A stretch of DNA of 64,000 bases from Lentzea californiensis (GCF_024648825.1 NZ_JANBBE010000002.1:1-64000); one strand, 5' to 3'; shown: positions 15,145 through 26,154, counted from the stretch's first letter. The notes: generated by a model not told the origin, from the letters alone. Numbers and translations are program-made.

Positions 15145-16047
15145 TTAGGTGCGGGACCGTGAACCCGAAGTCAACTTCTCGGAAGTGGCGAAGTCGACCG
15201 ACCGGACGCGGTCGAGCAGCATGTCGAGTTCGGCGCTCACCACCTCCGGCGCCTCCAACGGCAGGTAGTGGCTGCACGGCAGCACCCGCAGCCGCGCCTG
15301 GGGCAGCGCGCTGACGGGCCCGGACATGCTCTCCGTCGTCGCCAGCACGTCGTCACGCCCGGCCAGCAGTGTGACCGGGCACACGATCGGGGCGAGGTCC
15401 TGGCGCGGCGTCTCGCCCAGCGCGAGCGCCAGCGTGAAGTACCAGCGCCAGTCGTGCTGCAGGAACCGGCTCACCGCCTGCCCGACGGCCGCCGGGTCGC
15501 TCGAGGGCTTGATCACGCCGCTGTGCCGCAACAGGAACGTCGTCGCGTCCGTCACCGGGACGCGGTGCAGCACCTTGTCCAGCACCGGACCGGCCTGCTG
15601 CAGCAGCCTCGTGCTCGTCAGCCCGACGAACCGGCGCACCGCCTTCGGCACCAGCGGCAGCATGGCGTCGAACGAGTCACCCGGCGCGCCCGCGACGAGC
15701 AGCAGGCCCGCCACCCGTTCCGGATGACGCAACGCCAGCTCGGCCGCGACCGTCACGCCCATCGACCAGCCCATGACGACGCACCGCTCGATGCCCGCGT
15801 CGTCCAGCACGGCGATGGCGTCCGACACGTGGTCGTCGAGCGAGATGTTGCGCTCGTCGACCGGGCGGTCCGAGCCCATCGTGCCGCGCATGTACCAGCT
15901 GAGCAGGCCGCCGCGATCGGTCAGCGACGGCCACGACTCGGGACCCGAACCCACACCGGGGCACAGGAGCACAGGTGTTCCCCCACCTGGCACCTCCCAG
16001 GTCCGGATCTTCGTGCCGTCCCAAGCGACGATGTCGTGCTCCCGCAT
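15145..16047 (-). CDS. Alpha/beta-hydrolase
   Basis: 300 residues from ATG 16047 (MREHDIVAWDG). Alpha/beta-hydrolase fold with the nucleophile elbow GWSMG, an acid in the AGRDDVLAT loop and a C-terminal His in CSHYLPLEAP, so the triad looks complete. The substrate is unknown. It is divergent from the hydroxyacid dehydrogenase gene, with about 28 bp between starts, and is followed by the LppZ-like gene in the same direction. Confidence 0.85.
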   Translation of the reverse strand: MREHDIVAWDGTKIRTWEVPGGGTPVLLCPGVGSGPESWPSLTDRGGLLSWYMRGTMGSDRPVDERNISLDDHVSDAIAVLDDAGIERCVVMGWSMGVTVAAELALRHPERVAGLLLVAGAPGDSFDAMLPLVPKAVRRFVGLTSTRLLQQAGPVLDKVLHRVPVTDATTFLLRHSGVIKPSSDPAAVGQAVSRFLQHDWRWYFTLALALGETPRQDLAPIVCPVTLLAGRDDVLATTESMSGPVSALPQARLRVLPCSHYLPLEAPEVVSAELDMLLDRVRSVDFATSEKLTSGSRSRT

Positions 16048-16075
16048 GACGAACATTCTGACGTATTTTGCAGGG

Positions 16076-16990
16076 GTGACGCTCACCGTGCTCGTGCCAG
16101 ATGATTTCGGAGTCCAGGCGCTGTCCCAGGTGGACGGTGTCCGGCCGGTTCGTTACGTGCCGGGGGAGCCGCTGCCGTCTGACGCCCAGAACGCCGAGGT
16201 GCTGATCCCGCGGTTCCTCGCGGGCACCGACCCGCGCGAGGTGTTCGCGCAGCTGCCGAACCTCGAGCTCGTGCAGTTGCTCAGCGCCGGTGCGGAGAAC
16301 TTCGTCGGCAAGGTGCCGGACGGCGTGCTGCTCTCCACCTGCCGGGGCGCGCACGGCGGCAGCACCGCGGAGTGGGCCATCGGCGCGTTGATCGCGATCT
16401 ATCGAGACTTCCTCGTCTTCGAGCGGGCCAGGGCCGAGGGCCGCTGGGACTACCACCTCACGGACACCTTGCAGGACAAGAAGGTCTTGATCGTCGGCGC
16501 CGGTGACCTGGGCGAGCAGCTCAAGCGCCGCCTCGAACCGTTCGACGCGACGGCGACCCTGGTCGGCCGCACCGCCCGCGAAGGCGTGCACGGCCAGGAC
16601 GAGCTGCCGCAGCTGCTCCCGGAGTTCGACGCGGTGGTCGTCTTCACGCCGATGACGGAGGAGACCCACCACCTCGTCGACGCCAAGTTCCTGGCCGCGA
16701 TGAAGGACAACGCGATCCTGGTCAACGGCGCGCGCGGCCCCGTCGTGGACACGGACGCGTTGCTCGCCGAACTGAGTTCCGGGCGACTGCGCGCGGCCCT
16801 CGACGTGACCGATCCCGAACCGCTGCCGGCCGATCATCCACTGTGGACCGCGCCGGGCCTGTTCCTCACCCCGCACGTGGCCGGGTCCTGCACGGGGCAC
16901 GCACAACGCGCCTACGCGATCGCCGCCGCGGAGATCGCCCGGTTCGCCGCGGGGGAGCAGCCGCGCAACCTCGTGCACGGCGCCTACTAG
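16076..16990 (+). CDS. D-isomer-specific 2-hydroxyacid dehydrogenase
   Basis: 304 residues from GTG 16076 (in-frame GTG 16088 is possible). Rossmann NAD-binding motif VLIVGAGDLGEQL. The catalytic set is Arg in NGARGPVVD, Glu in VTDPEPLP and His in TPHVAGS. It reduces a 2-keto acid or oxidises a D-2-hydroxyacid, substrate not defined. The catalytic-domain start (LTVLVPDDFG) supports the chosen region over longer upstream reading. Confidence 0.88.
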   Translation: MTLTVLVPDDFGVQALSQVDGVRPVRYVPGEPLPSDAQNAEVLIPRFLAGTDPREVFAQLPNLELVQLLSAGAENFVGKVPDGVLLSTCRGAHGGSTAEWAIGALIAIYRDFLVFERARAEGRWDYHLTDTLQDKKVLIVGAGDLGEQLKRRLEPFDATATLVGRTAREGVHGQDELPQLLPEFDAVVVFTPMTEETHHLVDAKFLAAMKDNAILVNGARGPVVDTDALLAELSSGRLRAALDVTDPEPLPADHPLWTAPGLFLTPHVAGSCTGHAQRAYAIAAAEIARFAAGEQPRNLVHGAY

Positions 16991-17059
16991 TCCATCCGGG
17001 TGAAACTGGGCTGCCGTTCGGCTCTCGCGCGCCCGCACGTGGCCCCCTAGCGTGCGGGC

Positions 17060-17788
17060 GTGGCTACTCACGACAAAGGCTCGGCCAGTTCGAGCGCTTT
17101 CTCCGACGACTCGTTCTACTCGAGCAGCGGAGGGGGAGTGCACCACTTCGACGACGGCACCACCAGAGCCGGGTCGGACGCCCTGTCGCCGTACGACTCG
17201 ACCACGAAGTCGTTCGACACGACGGCCTACACGCCGCTGGACACGTCCACTGAGGACTCGCGGGACGCGGACCCGTTCGACGACGACCGCAGGAAGTTCG
17301 GCTGGACCGCCGGCCCGGACATCGGCCTGCTCGGGCTGCGCGCGGTGCTCGGCGGCATCTTCGTGCTGCACGGCCTGCAGAAGGTCTTCGGTCTCTTCGG
17401 CGGCCCCGGCATCAACGGCTTCGCCCAGTCGCTCGAGAAGATGGGCTACCGCGAGTCGGTCGTCCTCGCCTGGGTCACCGGCATCACCGAACTCGCCGGC
17501 GGCGCCCTGCTCGTGCTGGGCCTCTTCACCCCGCTCGCGGCGGCGGGCCTGCTCGCCGTGATGGCCAACGTCATCGCGCTGCAGTACAAGGGCGGCTTCT
17601 TCGGCCCCAACGGCGTGGAACTGGAACTGGCGCTCGCCGGCATGGCGTTCGCGGCGCTGTTCGCCGGGCCAGGCCGCGCCGCCCTGGACTACAACCGCAG
17701 CTGGTTCCGCCACCCGCTGGCGGCCGGGTTCATCGCGCTGCTGATCGGAGCCGGTGGCGCGGCGGTGACCTACTTCGTCTTCCGGTAA
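17060..17788 (+). CDS. DoxX-family membrane protein (Rv3005c-like)
   Basis: 242 residues. The first ~85 are Ser/Asp/Thr-rich and probably disordered. Then comes a four-helix DoxX domain (GLLGLRAVLGGIFVLHGLQKVFGLFGG; TGITELAGGALLVLGLFTPLAAAGLL; LALAGMAFAALFAGPG; AAGFIALLIGAGGAAVTYFVF). DoxX proteins are membrane partners in redox homeostasis; the mycobacterial homologue in this neighbourhood was linked to oxidative-stress resistance. GTG start. Followed 10 bp later by a small membrane gene. Confidence 0.9.
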   Translation: MATHDKGSASSSAFSDDSFYSSSGGGVHHFDDGTTRAGSDALSPYDSTTKSFDTTAYTPLDTSTEDSRDADPFDDDRRKFGWTAGPDIGLLGLRAVLGGIFVLHGLQKVFGLFGGPGINGFAQSLEKMGYRESVVLAWVTGITELAGGALLVLGLFTPLAAAGLLAVMANVIALQYKGGFFGPNGVELELALAGMAFAALFAGPGRAALDYNRSWFRHPLAAGFIALLIGAGGAAVTYFVFR

Positions 17789-17798
17789 GAATCCCCGC

Positions 17799-18041
17799 AT
17801 GCGGAAGAACCTGACGGGAGCGGTGCTCCAGCTCGCCCTGCTGGTGATCGGGATCCCGGTCGTCTACCTGGTGGCGTTCCCGTTCGGGCTCACCGCGAAG
17901 TCCCTGCTGCCGCCGCTCGGCCTGCTCGCGGGCCTCGTCGTCGCCGGCGTCATGGTCAAGAAGACGGAGCAGCCCGTCAGCGGACCGCTGACGGGCTGGC
18001 TCGTGTTCGGCGCCTGCATGGCGCTCGCACTGGCTCTTTAG
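17799..18041 (+). CDS. Small predicted membrane protein
   Basis: 80 residues with three hydrophobic stretches ([53 protein letters not shown]). It starts 10 bp after the DoxX stop, so it is probably co-transcribed. Its stop overlaps the 3' end of convergent ilvD by 4 bp. No family recognised. Confidence 0.7.
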   Translation: MRKNLTGAVLQLALLVIGIPVVYLVAFPFGLTAKSLLPPLGLLAGLVVAGVMVKKTEQPVSGPLTGWLVFGACMALALAL

Positions 18042-19882
18042 AGGTCGGGGTTGCGCACCGCGCCCGTGGACGCGTCCGTCGCCATCCGCGCGTAGGCCCG
18101 CAACGCCGCCGTCACCGGGCGAACCCGGTCCACCGGCTGCCACGGCCGTTCCGACGCCTCCATCTTCGCGCGGCGCTCGGCCAGCACGTCGGCGTCGACC
18201 ATCAGCTCCAGCCGCCGCTCGTGGACGTCGATCAGGATCCGGTCGCCGTTCTCGACCAGGCCGATCGTGCCGCCGCCCGCCGCCTCCGGTGAGATGTGGC
18301 CGATCGACAGGCCCGACGAACCGCCGGAGAACCGGCCGTCCGTGATGAGCGCGCACTTCTTGCCGAGCCCGGAACCCTTGAGGAACGCCGTGGGGTGCAG
18401 CATCTCCTGCATGCCGGGGCCGCCGGACGGGCCCTCGTAGCGCACGACCAGGACCTCGCCCGCCTGGATCTCCTTGTTCAGGATCGCCGAGACGGCCTGC
18501 TCCTGGGACTCGACGACGCGCGCCGGGCCCTCGAAGTGCCACAGCTCCTCGTCGATGCCCGCGGACTTGATGATCGCGCCGCGCTCGGCCAGGTTGCCGC
18601 GCAGCACGTTCAGGCCGCCGTCACGGGTGTAGGCGTGCTCGTCGTCGCGGATGCAGCCGCCGGCCGCGTCGGTGTCCAAAGAGGACCAGCGGTTTGACGT
18701 CGAGAACGCCTCGGTGGTGCGCACGCCGCCGGGGGCCGCGTGGAACAGCTCGATCGCCTCCGGCGACGGGTTCTCCGCGCGGATGTCCCACTTGCCGAGC
18801 CACTCGGCCATCGTCGGCGTGTGCACCGACGTGACGTCGTCGTTCAGCAGGCCGGCGCGGTAGAGCTCGCCCAGCAGAGCGGGGATTCCGCCGGCCCGGT
18901 GCACGTCCTCCATGTGGTAGTCGGAGTTCGGCGACACCTTGGACAGGCACGGCACGCGGCGGGACAGGTCGTCGATGTCCTGCAGCGTGAAGTCGATCTC
19001 GCCCTCCTGCGCGGCGGCGAGGATGTGCAGCACCGTGTTCGTCGAGCCGCCCATGGCCATGTCGAGCGCCATCGCGTTCTCGAACGCCTTGCGGTTCGCG
19101 ATCGACCGCGGCAGCGCCGACTCGTCGTCCTCGCCGTACCAGCGCTTGCACAGCTCCACGACGACGCGGCCGGCCTCGGAGAACAGCTCGCGGCGCGCGG
19201 CGTGGGTGGCCAGCGTCGAACCGTTGCCCGGCAGCGACAGGCCGAGGGCCTCGGTGAGGCAGTTCATGGAGTTCGCGGTGAACATGCCGGAGCAGGAACC
19301 GCACGTCGGGCACGCGGAGCGCTCGACCTCGGAGAGCCCGTCGTCGCTCACGGCGGGGGAGGCCGAGGCGGAGATCGCGGTGATCAGGTCGGTCGGCGCG
19401 ACGGCGACACCCTCGACGACGACGGCCTTGCCGGCCTCCATCGGGCCGCCGGACACGAACACGACGGGGATGTTGAGCCGCATCGCCGCGTTCAGCATGC
19501 CTGGGGTGATCTTGTCGCAGTTCGAGATGCACACGATCGCGTCGGCCTGGTGCGCGTTGACCATGTACTCGACGGAGTCGGCGATGATCTCGCGGCTGGG
19601 CAGCGAGTAGAGCATTCCGCTGTGGCCCATGGCGATGCCGTCGTCGACGGCGATGGTGTGGAACTCGCGTGCGACACCGCCCGCCTCGCGCACCGCCTCG
19701 GCCACGATGTCCCCGAGATCGCGCAGGTGCACGTGGCCCGGCACGAACTGCGTGTAGGAGTTGGCGATCGCGATGATGGGCTTGCCGAAGTCGCTGTCGG
19801 TCATGCCGGTCGCGCGCCAGAGGGCGCGGGCACCCGCTGCGTTGCGGCCGTGAGTGGTGGTGCGAGAGCGGAGCTGAGGCAC
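18038..19882 (-). CDS. ilvD: Dihydroxy-acid dehydratase
   Basis: 614 residues from GTG 19882 (GGAGGAGCA ribosome-binding site). Dehydrates 2,3-dihydroxy-isovalerate and 2,3-dihydroxy-3-methylvalerate to the 2-keto acids for valine, leucine and isoleucine. Fe-S ligand motifs are present ([28 protein letters not shown]), as is the C-terminal [19 protein letters not shown]. It is encoded opposite to ilvBNC, so it is not under the ilvB attenuator. In M. tuberculosis ilvD is elsewhere, so this placement is a lineage difference. Confidence 0.97.
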   Translation of the reverse strand: MPQLRSRTTTHGRNAAGARALWRATGMTDSDFGKPIIAIANSYTQFVPGHVHLRDLGDIVAEAVREAGGVAREFHTIAVDDGIAMGHSGMLYSLPSREIIADSVEYMVNAHQADAIVCISNCDKITPGMLNAAMRLNIPVVFVSGGPMEAGKAVVVEGVAVAPTDLITAISASASPAVSDDGLSEVERSACPTCGSCSGMFTANSMNCLTEALGLSLPGNGSTLATHAARRELFSEAGRVVVELCKRWYGEDDESALPRSIANRKAFENAMALDMAMGGSTNTVLHILAAAQEGEIDFTLQDIDDLSRRVPCLSKVSPNSDYHMEDVHRAGGIPALLGELYRAGLLNDDVTSVHTPTMAEWLGKWDIRAENPSPEAIELFHAAPGGVRTTEAFSTSNRWSSLDTDAAGGCIRDDEHAYTRDGGLNVLRGNLAERGAIIKSAGIDEELWHFEGPARVVESQEQAVSAILNKEIQAGEVLVVRYEGPSGGPGMQEMLHPTAFLKGSGLGKKCALITDGRFSGGSSGLSIGHISPEAAGGGTIGLVENGDRILIDVHERRLELMVDADVLAERRAKMEASERPWQPVDRVRPVTAALRAYARMATDASTGAVRNPDL

Positions 19883-19959
19883 TGCTCCTCCAGATTCAGT
19901 TCAAGAAAGAAGCGCGCGGGACGCGGGGGTGAGGCGTCCACCAGTCTGGGAGCGGTGCC

Positions 19960-20385
19960 TCAAAGGTTACTTGTGCGCAGACTCGCCGAGACCAGCAGAC
20001 AGGCCAGTGCGAGCGTGATCACGTGCACGACGGTGCACCACAGGCAGATCTTGCCGATGATCAGCAACTCGGCGGCCACCAGGTAGACGACCATCAGCAC
20101 GCCGACGCCGACCGCCGCGAGACGCACCCACCTCAGCGCGTCGACCCGCCACGCGAACGGGAGGCAGATCACCGTCAGGAACGCGAAGAAGGCCAGTCCG
20201 AGGAACGCGACGGGGATGCCCAGCAACTCCGACTGCTCGCTCGTGGTCACGGTCTCGCAGTCGATGACGGCGTCCGCCGAACACACCAGCGCACTCGCGT
20301 CGAAGTGCGTGTACGTCAGGTAAGCCGAGGTCAGCAGGCCTGCGACGGACAGCAGCAGGCTCAGCAGCGGAACTCGTTTGATCAC
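19960..20385 (-). CDS. Vitamin K epoxide reductase (VKOR) family protein
   Basis: 141 residues from GTG 20385. Four-helix membrane enzyme that reoxidises a DsbA-like partner using quinone. The redox cysteines are all present: C35 and C43 in the first loop (VCSADAVIDCETV) and the CxxC C114/C117 (KICLWC). The start overlaps the stop of the PH-domain gene (GTGA). No DsbA-like gene is visible in the window. Confidence 0.92.
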   Translation of the reverse strand: MIKRVPLLSLLLSVAGLLTSAYLTYTHFDASALVCSADAVIDCETVTTSEQSELLGIPVAFLGLAFFAFLTVICLPFAWRVDALRWVRLAAVGVGVLMVVYLVAAELLIIGKICLWCTVVHVITLALACLLVSASLRTSNL

Positions 20386-20816
20386 TTATCTGACTCTACG
20401 ACCTCGTCAGCTGCCGCTTCAGCGGGCTCCTCCGCGACGACTTCTTCCTTGACCGTCGGGTCGGGCACGCGCCCGCCGCTGACCAGCGACAGCGCCGGCA
20501 GGTGCATGAACCGCACCGCGGGCAGCGTCACCTCGGTGTCGTCGTCCTTCACGGCCTTGAGCCAGCCCTTCTGGATCAGCCGGATCGACTTCACCTCGGA
20601 CCACTCGAGCGTCGTCGTGCCGAACGCGCCGCGCGCCACGATCTGCTCCTCGGTGACCGTCGTGCGGTTGCGCAGCACCCAGTAGGCGTAGCCGAGGGGC
20701 AGGACGTAGAGCGCTTGCAGCCCCGGAGCGAGCCACGCCACAGGGGTGACGCAGATGGCGATCAAACCCGCTGCGAGCAGGGCCGTTGCCGGGATGCGAA
20801 AGACCAGCTTCTTCAC
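20382..20816 (-). CDS. PH-domain membrane protein (CFP-6/Rv3004-like)
   Basis: 144 residues from GTG 20816. Two hydrophobic helices (TALLAAGLIAICVTPVAWLAP, LYVLPLGYAYWVL), then a small bacterial PH-like domain (TTVTEEQIVARGAFGTTTLEWSEVKSIRL), the conserved tail LPAVRFMHLPALSLVSGGRVPDP and an acidic C-terminus. The alignment I recall with mycobacterial CFP-6, which lies next to ilvB in the same orientation, begins at the first helix, so I chose GTG 20816 over ATG 20855. Function unknown. Confidence 0.75.
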   Translation of the reverse strand: MKKLVFRIPATALLAAGLIAICVTPVAWLAPGLQALYVLPLGYAYWVLRNRTTVTEEQIVARGAFGTTTLEWSEVKSIRLIQKGWLKAVKDDDTEVTLPAVRFMHLPALSLVSGGRVPDPTVKEEVVAEEPAEAAADEVVESDK

Positions 20817-20864
20817 CCGGTCGATTGTTCCACGTCCACGATCCGGGAATTCCATCCCGCAGAG

Positions 20865-20892
20865 TTGACGCACTCTTGCGCGAGGCGATAAC
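20865..20892 (+). promoter_or_regulatory. ilvB leader promoter
   Basis: TTGACG (20865-20870), 16-base spacer, GATAAC (20887-20892). Transcription would begin around 20899-20902, at or just before the leader-peptide ATG, so the leader is probably translated as a leaderless mRNA. Confidence 0.6.
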
Positions 20893-20901
20893 GTCCGCTT
20901 C

Positions 20902-20949
20902 ATGCAGCGCACGCTCGTTCTCGTACTTCTCAGGCGCGTCGACGCCTGA
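20902..20949 (+). CDS. ilvBNC leader peptide (MQRTLVLVLLRRVDA)
   Basis: A 15-residue ORF with seven Leu/Val codons in eleven (LVLVLLRRV), ending in TGA. It precedes mutually exclusive hairpins and a terminator before ilvB. Ribosome stalling at Leu/Val codons when those amino acids are short would favour the antiterminator, the classic branched-chain attenuation mechanism also known before ilvBNC in Corynebacterium. The palindrome GCGTCGACGC occurs at its 3' end and again near 20962-20971, providing alternative pairing. Confidence 0.85.
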   Translation: MQRTLVLVLLRRVDA

Positions 20950-20974
20950 GCCGAACAGCCTGCGTCGACGCGCG

Positions 20975-21014
20975 ACCCTCGCACGACCCAACTCCGGGTT
21001 GTCGAGGGTTTTTT
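20975..21014 (+). terminator. ilvB attenuator terminator
   Basis: ACCCTCG (20975-20981) pairs with CGAGGGT (21003-21009). An inner ACCC/GGGT extends the stem across a small internal loop, and a T6 run follows at 21009-21014. It lies between the leader peptide and the ilvB ATG. Confidence 0.85.
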
Positions 21015-21048
21015 CGTGTCCGGACCCCGATACCCGCGAGGCAAACCA

Positions 21049-22880
21049 ATGACCAGCGCACCATCGCGACAGGCTTCCGAGCCCTCGTCGCCACGTCCAG
21101 GTCCGCGGCCCAAACCGGCTCCGCCCACTGGCGCGCCGATTCGAGTGACGGGGGCGCAGTCCCTCGTCCGCTCGCTTGAGGCGGTCGGGTGTGAAGTGGT
21201 GTTCGGCATTCCGGGCGGGACGATCCTTCCCGCGTACGACCCGCTGCTGGACTCCACGAAGGTCCGGCACATCCTCGTCCGCCACGAGCAGGGCGCGGGA
21301 CACGCGGCGACCGGTTACGCGCAGGCCACCGGCAAGGTCGGGGTCTGCATGGCGACCTCGGGTCCGGGTGCGACCAACCTCGTCACCCCGATCGCGGACG
21401 CGAACATGGACTCCGTGCCCATCGTCGCGATCACCGGGCAGCAGTCGCGGCCGCTGATCGGCACGGACGCCTTCCAGGAGGCGGACATCTGCGGCATCAC
21501 GATGCCGATCACCAAGCACAACGTGCTCGTGACCGACCCGGCGGACATCCCGCGGGCGATCGCGGAGGCGTTCCACATCGCGTCGACCGGCCGACCCGGC
21601 CCGGTCCTCGTGGACATCCCCAAGGACGTGCTGCAGGAGCAGACCAGCTTCTCGTGGCCGCCCGAGATGCGCCTGCCCGGTTACCGGCCGACGACCCGGC
21701 CGCACGGCAAGCAGGTGCGCGAGGCCGCCAAGCTGATCGTGGCCGCGAGCAAGCCCGTCCTGTACGTCGGTGGCGGCGTGATCAAGGCGGACGCGCACGC
21801 CGAGCTGCTGCTCCTCGCCGAGGAGAGCGGCATTCCGGTCGTCACGACGCTGATGGCGCGCGGTGCGTTCCCGGACTCGCACGAGCAGCACATGGGCATG
21901 CCCGGTATGCATGGCACCGTCGGGGCCGTCGCGGCGATGCAGAAGTCGGACCTGCTGATCGCCCTGGGCGCCCGCTTCGACGACCGCGTCACCGGCCAGC
22001 TGAACTCGTTCGCGCCGGACGCGCAGATCATCCACGCGGACATCGACCCGGCCGAGATCTCCAAGAACCGCCGCGCCGACGTGCCGATCGTCGGTGACTG
22101 CAAGGAGATCATCACCGAGCTGATCGACGCGCTGCGCACCGAGCGCGAGACGGCGACGAAGGTCGACCTCGCGCCGTGGTGGGCGACGCTGAACTCGATC
22201 CGCGAGACGTTCCCGCTGGGCTACGACTGGCCCGAGGACGGCACGCTGTCGCCGCAGTACGCCATCGAACGGATCGGCGTGCTGTCGCCGGCCGACACGA
22301 TCTACACCGCGGGCGTCGGCCAGCACCAGATGTGGGCCGCGCAGTTCGTCAAGTACGAGCACCCGCGCACGTGGATCAACTCCGGCGGCCTCGGCACGAT
22401 GGGCTTCGCCGTTCCCGCCGCGATGGGCATCAAGGCCGGTGAGCCCGGCCGCACGGTGTGGGCCATCGACGGCGACGGCTGCTTCCAGATGACCAACCAG
22501 GAGCTCGCCACCTGCGCCATCGAGGGCCTGCCGGTGAAGATCGCCGTGATCAACAACGGCAACCTGGGCATGGTCCGCCAGTGGCAGACGCTGTTCTACG
22601 GCGAGCGGTACTCCAACACGGATCTGGGGACGCACAAGCACCGCATCCCAGACTTCAAGCTCCTGGCGGAAGCCCTCGGATGTGCGGGCCTGCGCGCCGA
22701 GTCGCGCGAGGAGGTGGACGAGGTGATCGGAAAGGCGTTGGAGATCAACGACCGCCCGGTCGTCGTCGACTTCGTCGTCGGCAAGGACGCCCAGGTGTGG
22801 CCCATGGTCGCGGCGGGCACCGGCAACTCCGAGATCATGGCCGCCCGCGGCATCCGCCCCCTGTTCGATGAGGACCTGTG

Positions 22881-22881
<1 letters not shown>
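21049..22881 (+). CDS. ilvB: Acetolactate synthase large subunit
   Basis: 610 residues from ATG 21049. Thiamine-diphosphate enzyme that condenses two pyruvates, or pyruvate plus 2-ketobutyrate. Motifs: catalytic Glu region [28 protein letters not shown], the FAD-associated middle domain and the ThDP-binding [23 protein letters not shown] with INNGN. An unconserved Pro/Ser-rich tail of about 30 residues leads the protein, as in other actinobacteria. Translationally coupled to ilvN (TGATG). Confidence 0.97.
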
Positions 22882-24423
<1,542 letters not shown>

Positions 24424-24451
24424 CCTTCCTCACCAGGTCTTTCCCCCAGGG

Positions 24452-24486
24452 AGGCCCGCGGAGCGCGTGTGACGCCCCGCGGGCCT
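24452..24486 (+). terminator. Terminator after ilvC
   Basis: AGGCCCGCGG (24452-24461) pairs perfectly with CCGCGGGCCT (24477-24486), with TTTCCGTTTTT following. Confidence 0.85.
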
Positions 24487-24526
24487 TTCCGTTTTTCGTT
24501 CGCGTCCATCCGCTAGCGTCTTCCGC

Positions 24527-24790
24527 ATGACCGAGAGCGCGCCGATCTACGACGACAAGGCCCACGTGCGCGGCAAGCTGGACCTCCGCAACGCGGAGTG
24601 GAAGCGCCCGCCGGAGCCGGAACCGGAAGACGGCCACGTCGAGATCGCCTTCATCGAGCACACCGACGGCGCCACGTACGTCGCCATGCGCAACTCCAAG
24701 CAGCTCGAACCCGTCCTGACCTTCACGATGGCCGAGTGGGACGCCTTCGTGCTGGGCGCGAAGGACGGCGAGTTCGACGAACCCTGGTAG
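24527..24790 (+). CDS. DUF397-domain protein
   Basis: 87 residues. The family signature is clear: VEIAFIE, YVAMRNSK and VLTFTMAEWDAFVLGAKDGEFDEPW. DUF397 proteins normally sit next to an XRE-type regulator and modulate development or antibiotic production in Streptomyces-like bacteria. Here no such partner is adjacent, so it is an orphan. Confidence 0.85.
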   Translation: MTESAPIYDDKAHVRGKLDLRNAEWKRPPEPEPEDGHVEIAFIEHTDGATYVAMRNSKQLEPVLTFTMAEWDAFVLGAKDGEFDEPW

Positions 24791-24798
24791 GCACGGGT

Positions 24799-25407
24799 CT
24801 ATGCGCGCCGGGCCCAGGACCGTTCGACGTACCGCATCAGCGCCGGATAAACGATCGCATGGCGAAACGGCTTGATGAAAGCCATGTACGCCCTGCCGGC
24901 GGCACCGCGCGGCTTGACGTAGACGGTCATCTGTCCCTGGTACCGGCCGCCGCCCTGGTCCACCCAGGCCAGGTGCATCACGCCGTACATCGTCCGGTTC
25001 GAGATCTCCTCCGCGAACTCGGTCCCGGTGCGGTACAGCGGACGGAACGGCTTGTCCGTGAGGCGGGAATCTGGCGCTGTACCACGGAGTTCCGCCGGTA
25101 CGCGGACGGACAGCGACGGCTCGCCGGTTCCGGGGACGGGTGGCCAGGCGCCGGCGTCCTCCGCTGAGGCCGAGACGCGCCCGAGTCCGAACAGGCGGCC
25201 GAGCAGATCGCGGATTCCCCACAGCACGCGCACCGGCAGCGGCGCCGAACCGGGAAAGTCCATGGCTGCCATGAGGCCGATGACGTCGTCGAAGCCGTCG
25301 GGTCCACCGTCGACGGGAAGAGCCCAGACGTCCTCGACCTCGAAGTCGTGGACGACGTCGCTGATGACCCAGCGCTGAGTCTTGAGCACGTCATTGGGAA
25401 CTCTCAT
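24799..25407 (-). CDS. DUF2867-domain protein
   Basis: 202 residues. It contains the DUF2867 pattern (PLPVRVLWGIRDLLGRLFGLG; FAEEISNRTMYGVMHLAWVD; YKGQ-like YQGQMTVYVKPRGAAGRAYMA; FIKPFRHAIVYPALMRYVERSW). Function unknown. ATG 25407 overlaps the stop of the molybdopterin-enzyme gene, so the two are translated together and probably controlled by the divergent TetR regulator. Confidence 0.8.
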   Translation of the reverse strand: MRVPNDVLKTQRWVISDVVHDFEVEDVWALPVDGGPDGFDDVIGLMAAMDFPGSAPLPVRVLWGIRDLLGRLFGLGRVSASAEDAGAWPPVPGTGEPSLSVRVPAELRGTAPDSRLTDKPFRPLYRTGTEFAEEISNRTMYGVMHLAWVDQGGGRYQGQMTVYVKPRGAAGRAYMAFIKPFRHAIVYPALMRYVERSWARRA

Positions 25408-26084
25408 TCGCCTTGCGCTCCTTTCGCGCTGAGGCGGCGGATAGGGCCGATGAGGGCGCGGTAGAACGGCCGGACCAGCCGCCCGGCGATGCGGCCGTGG
25501 CGTTCCTCCTGCCAGACGCGCGCCCGCGGATGCCCTTCGAGCAGCCGGTCGAAGATCTTCGTGCCGAGCCGGTGCGCCGGCAGCGCCGAACACACTTCGA
25601 CGGCGCAAAGGTGCTTGATGCTCATGTAGCCGTACTGCGCCGGGCTGACCAGCCGTATCGGAGCACCGTGGTTGCCGTCGAGAGGGCGCCCGTTCAGCCG
25701 TTGAGCCAGCATGACGTCGTCGGCGAGCGCGTCCTGCAACTCGACCACGGAGGCGGCACCGTCCAGGCCCTCGAAGACCAGGTGGGTGACGGTGACCCCT
25801 GGCTCCAGCGCGGGTTCGACGAAACGACGGTAGAAGTCGGCGAACCTCACGCCCTCCCAGCGCAGGTCGGTCGCGGTCCAACCGGCCACGCAGTGGAAGT
25901 CGGCCAGGACCTCCCGGTGGGGCAGTGCGGACAGTTCCCCCAGCCGCACCTCGACGGGTTCGCGCACCACGCCGCTGATGGCGATCACGGGATCGTCGGG
26001 CACCGGCGGTGGCGGCTGCTGCAGGTGTGTCCCGAACCGCGGGAATCCGTCGACTCGGCGTTGTCCTGGCGGAAGTGTCTTCAA
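25404..26084 (-). CDS. Molybdopterin-dependent oxidoreductase (sulfite-oxidase/YedY-like)
   Basis: 226 residues from TTG 26084 (GGGGGGAA ribosome-binding site). A single oxidoreductase molybdopterin-binding domain: VAISGVVREPVEVRLGELSALP, the Mo-ligand Cys in DFHCVAGW, GRPLDGNHGAPIRLVSPAQYGYMSIKHL. There is no signal peptide and no heme or dimerisation domain, so the electron partner is unknown. Paired with DUF2867 and divergent from tetR. Confidence 0.88.
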   Translation of the reverse strand: MKTLPPGQRRVDGFPRFGTHLQQPPPPVPDDPVIAISGVVREPVEVRLGELSALPHREVLADFHCVAGWTATDLRWEGVRFADFYRRFVEPALEPGVTVTHLVFEGLDGAASVVELQDALADDVMLAQRLNGRPLDGNHGAPIRLVSPAQYGYMSIKHLCAVEVCSALPAHRLGTKIFDRLLEGHPRARVWQEERHGRIAGRLVRPFYRALIGPIRRLSAKGAQGE

Positions 26085-26100
26085 GGCTGTTCCCCCCTTG

Positions 26101-26154
26101 CCGACCGGTGGTCGCTCACCGACCGATAGTCGTTCACCGACTGACGGTCAGTCT
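26101..26154. promoter_or_regulatory. Three tandem 18-bp repeats, probable TetR operator
   Basis: Three head-to-tail copies: CCGACCGGTGGTCGCTCA, CCGACCGATAGTCGTTCA and a diverged CCGACTGACGGTCAGTCT. The last holds a near-perfect palindrome GACTGACGGTCAGTC (26139-26153). They fill the 80-bp gap between the divergent molybdoenzyme and tetR starts. Confidence 0.7.

Noticed and set aside
26101..26154. Tandem repeats as a CRISPR array
   Set aside because: Only three short contiguous copies without spacers, inside a divergent promoter; an operator fits better.
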